The notes beneath the pieces are model-generated. The model was not told the DNA's origin. It saw only the letters and a program-made list of their open reading frames with translations, and did not search any database. Positions 62,531 through 64,000 of a stretch of 64,000 nt of DNA are shown here, one piece after another (the stretch's first letter is position 1; each line of letters begins with the position of its first letter). Made by a program: the position numbers and the translations under genes. This DNA comes from Pyrocephalus nanus. Taxonomy: Eukaryota; Chordata; Aves; Passeriformes; Tyrannidae. The stretch is from contig CM076264.1 of NCBI GenBank assembly GCA_038380795.1, positions 5,768,001 to 5,832,000 of the forward strand. The letters are read 5' to 3'.

Positions 62531-63008
62531 AAATGCTTTTTTTGAACCAATTCTTATAGCCTCTAGTCAAATGAAAAGGGTTAAATTTTCAAAAGCCTAC
62601 TAGGTGAATTCAGCTTTGGTTTCAGCAGGCTATCATGAAGTCCTTTGGAAGGCTCATCCTGTGCAAGTGCCAGTAGAACAGAGAAGTTTTCTGCTGGTAC
62701 CTCTTTGAATTTTATCCCATGCTTCCCCTAGCTCCCCCTGATTCTGCTTTCTGCTGGTCTCCCAGTGCTGCTGCTGGAGACCTCCAGGAAGCTGAAGCAG
62801 TGGGAGCAAGGGTGGCAGCACTAAGGTCCTCATCTTGCTTGTTGTGTGGAACCATCCTGAGGGCTCTGATGAGTCATAAGCATTATGTTACTTGGCAAAA
62901 CAAAAGTACATTCCCAAAAATCTGCTGTTAGGAGTTGCTAGTACCTTATCTGTTTCTGCAGTATCTCTGAAGAACATCGGTGTTTGAAAACACTTGCCAA
63001 TGTGTTGT

Positions 63009-63027
63009 TCTCTCTCTCTCTCTCTCT
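63009..63027. repeat. (TC)n microsatellite
   Basis: Nineteen nucleotides of perfect TC repeat. Confidence 0.85.
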
Positions 63028-64000
63028 GTACAGTTCTTATTAACATCTGGTCACAAAATGTACTTCCACTGGTCAATATTACTTCACTCTTCATAAAATA
63101 TATTTGATCAGGGTTGTATGAAAAGTGCAACTACTCCCTGGCAGTGCCCAATACCAAATGATTAAGAAAGAGTATTCTGACAAGCCAAGTGTGCAGTGGC
63201 AGTTCCTCAGAAAGCCCATTACATTTGCTGTCCTCTACTTCTTTATCTGTTGTGTTCTGCAGAGAGCAATGTCACTGCCTTGATGGTGAGCTCCAAATGT
63301 TCATAGAGACAAGGAGATAACACCAGTAAAAGTAATTCTTGGAAACACAGCTTTAGGGCTCAGTGTTAAGATGTGCTCCGACACGCTGCAGTGTTTGCTC
63401 TCTCCCGCTGGCAGAATTTCAGCAGAAGCCTAACACAGATTATTCCATTAAGCAAGAAGAACCCCCAAAACTCTGTATTTCTGTGTACCACTAAAAAGCA
63501 TTTGAAACCTCAAAGGAGACCTGGGGTGTTGAAAAAAAAAAAAAAAAACCAACATAATTTTACAATAGTTGTGATCTCTTTTGGTTGACTATAAGCAAAA
63601 CATATTTTAAAAATCTTTACATTGAGGTCTAACCACGACAACTTTTGGTCCCGTTTCAAATTAATTCTACTTTTCTAGATGCAAAAAAACTTTATTTCTA
63701 CCAGTTTCAGCAAACAGAGGAGTTCAGAAAACATCACAGAGGAACCTACTGTTGACGGAATCACAGCAATTTTTATGGCTGAGCTTACATTTACAAGCAG
63801 GAGTGTCACCGGGGTCACAGCCCTGCTTCATGTCATGTGACAACTGAACAAAGTTGAACACACACAGTCAGACATTTAGGTGGCCAGCTGGCACAGGAGG
63901 CAAGCACTGCAGTATCACTTTGCCCACCCACATAGCCAGTGTTTTAAAACCGGTAAATAGAAATACAACAGTAGTTTTATAGAAAGGCTACACCATAAAT

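Larger units (their letters stand above)
55761..64000. other. AT-rich non-coding DNA
   Basis: No gene is recognised. The longest open frame of the window (183 codons, minus, 57673-58224) lies here without recognisable domains. A text rich in transcription-factor-like motifs (56380-56540, with the octamer ATTTGCAT at 56471) may be a conserved non-coding element. Also present are a G-quadruplex motif, a TA-rich repeat, a purine-rich run (62466-62530), a (TC)n microsatellite and a 17-A run (63532-63548). Confidence 0.6.

Noticed and set aside
1..64000. tRNA, rRNA, CRISPR array, operons or endogenous viral genes
   Set aside because: No tRNA-type B box with a paired acceptor stem, no regular spaced repeats and no recognisable viral domains in any of the open frames examined.

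Overview
The window looks like a gene-poor stretch of a bird nuclear genome. The main evidence is five CR1 LINE fragments with the sauropsid/avian-type 3' end (GATTCTATGA or its complement TCATAGAAT). Other support is the AT-rich, CpG-poor background, the very low density of interspersed repeats (about 1.1 kb of recognisable transposon in 64 kb), and the absence of recognisable mammalian Alu or L1 sequence. Nothing prokaryotic is present: no operons, no ribosome-binding-site-spaced genes, no rRNA or tRNA, no CRISPR array. I cannot name the species or the chromosome from sequence alone.

Layout. 1-9540: AT-rich non-coding DNA with simple repeats, a short CpG-enriched patch (3490-4035) and a G-quadruplex motif (9184-9210). 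9541-9806: two CR1 3' ends in the same orientation. 9807-23880: non-coding, containing three exon-like segments on the + strand (12055-12125, 14111-14180, 15640-15728) that can be joined in one open frame. 23881-24032: a minus-strand CR1 3' UTR. 25270-25303: a 34-bp perfect hairpin. 25733-26240: the longest CR1 copy (+), still showing the decayed C-terminal end of its ORF2. 26241-43775: non-coding, with isolated splice-flanked open segments, poly(A) tracts and small palindromes. 43776-44060: a minus-strand CR1 with a recognisable ORF2 C-terminus. 44061-64000: non-coding, with a G-run/T-rich block, a poly(A)/poly(T) pair near 49.2-49.45 kb, two more CpG-enriched patches (51.1-51.8 kb and 55.4-55.8 kb), a canonical G4 (60921-60938) and short microsatellites.

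No open reading frame could be assigned to a known cellular gene. The longest (183 codons, minus strand, 57673-58224) is near what chance gives in 128 kb of six-frame sequence. The only coding sequence I recognise is the pair of decayed CR1 ORF2 ends. The exon-like segments are speculative: splice signals plus an open frame occur often by chance. They are reported with low confidence so they can be tested with RNA-seq or cross-species alignment. I found no convincing new biological system; the items most worth checking are the three-segment exon chain, the hairpin, the CpG patches and the poly(A) insertion with a possible target-site duplication.
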